DNA from: Gammaproteobacteria bacterium
GTDB taxonomy: Bacteria; Pseudomonadota; Gammaproteobacteria; Steroidobacterales; Steroidobacteraceae
Assembly (NCBI GenBank): GCA_005877705.1
Contig: VBNY01000146.1
Span: 1 to 6,699, forward strand
Reading direction: 5' to 3'
DNA length: 6,699 nucleotides
A program made the position numbers and the translations under genes. Below the pieces are notes generated by a model that was not told where the DNA came from, did no database searches, and saw only the letters and a list, made by a program, of their open reading frames with translations. Below, in pieces: positions 6,566-6,699 of the stretch; position 1 is the first letter of the stretch; each line of letters opens with the position of its first letter.

Positions 6566-6699
6566 TCAATTCAGCTTCGCGGCCCGTTTGCTCGCCGCCG
6601 GCGCGGGCGCGAAGCTCGCCTCGAGACGCTGTGCGAACTGCGCGGGCGTGAAGCGGTGGTTCTGCGTGCCGCGCGCCTCGATCTTGATCGCGCCCATCA
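6566..6699 (-). CDS. 3' end of an unrecognised gene (partial, runs off the window)
   Basis: A minus-strand frame is open from the window edge to a TGA at 6568-6566. From the only in-frame ATG (6697) it encodes 43 residues. The segment Asn-His-Arg-Phe-Thr-Pro-Ala-Gln-Phe-Ala-Gln-Arg-Leu-Glu looks like a genuine C-terminal amphipathic helix, followed by an Ala/Pro-rich, basic tail. The frame is probably the end of a longer protein, since no ribosome site can be seen at the edge. I do not recognise the family. It lies 52 bases before metK on the same strand and could share its transcript. Confidence 0.5.
   Translation of the reverse strand, partial: MGAIKIEARGTQNHRFTPAQFAQRLEASFAPAPAASKRAAKLN

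Overview
This is a GC-rich proteobacterial chromosome segment, and every supportable gene lies on the minus strand. Reading in the direction of transcription (high to low coordinates), it opens with the 3' end of an unrecognised gene. Next comes a compact activated-methyl-cycle and one-carbon block: metK, ahcY and folD. An ECF sigma factor and its anti-sigma factor follow, then a 67-residue SANT/Myb-like protein, then an unrecognised 231-residue lipoprotein. Protein wording and the SAH-riboswitch leader fit a beta- or gammaproteobacterium. I lean towards a gammaproteobacterium near Xanthomonadales/Nevskiales/Steroidobacter, but that is a guess from style and not a computed placement.

Right part (about 2843-6699): MetK makes S-adenosylmethionine (SAM), AhcY removes the S-adenosylhomocysteine (SAH) left by methyltransferases, and FolD supplies one-carbon folates. 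The 151-base gap between metK and ahcY holds a well-formed SAH riboswitch aptamer, followed by a terminator-like hairpin with a U-rich tail just upstream of the ahcY ribosome site. ahcY and folD are 7 bases apart, so SAH sensing probably controls folD too.

Middle part (1426-2842): the ECF sigma and anti-sigma genes overlap by 4 bases (ATGA). In the 41-base gap after folD there is a candidate ECF-type promoter, GGAATAA-N16-GTCTT, lying in a perfect inverted repeat. Its predicted start site falls on the annotated GTG, so the true sigma start is probably downstream. The anti-sigma protein has an HxxxCxxC zinc motif, one membrane helix and two periplasmic cysteines.

Left part (1-1425): the gap after the anti-sigma gene contains a full match to the sigma-54 -24/-12 consensus, pointing at the SANT-like gene through a leader of about 145 bases. 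Between that gene and the lipoprotein gene lie a strong stem-loop and a tandem nonamer repeat. No mobile element, CRISPR array, tRNA or rRNA was seen. The most interesting signals are regulatory: three different control devices (riboswitch, ECF promoter, sigma-54 promoter) within about 4 kb.
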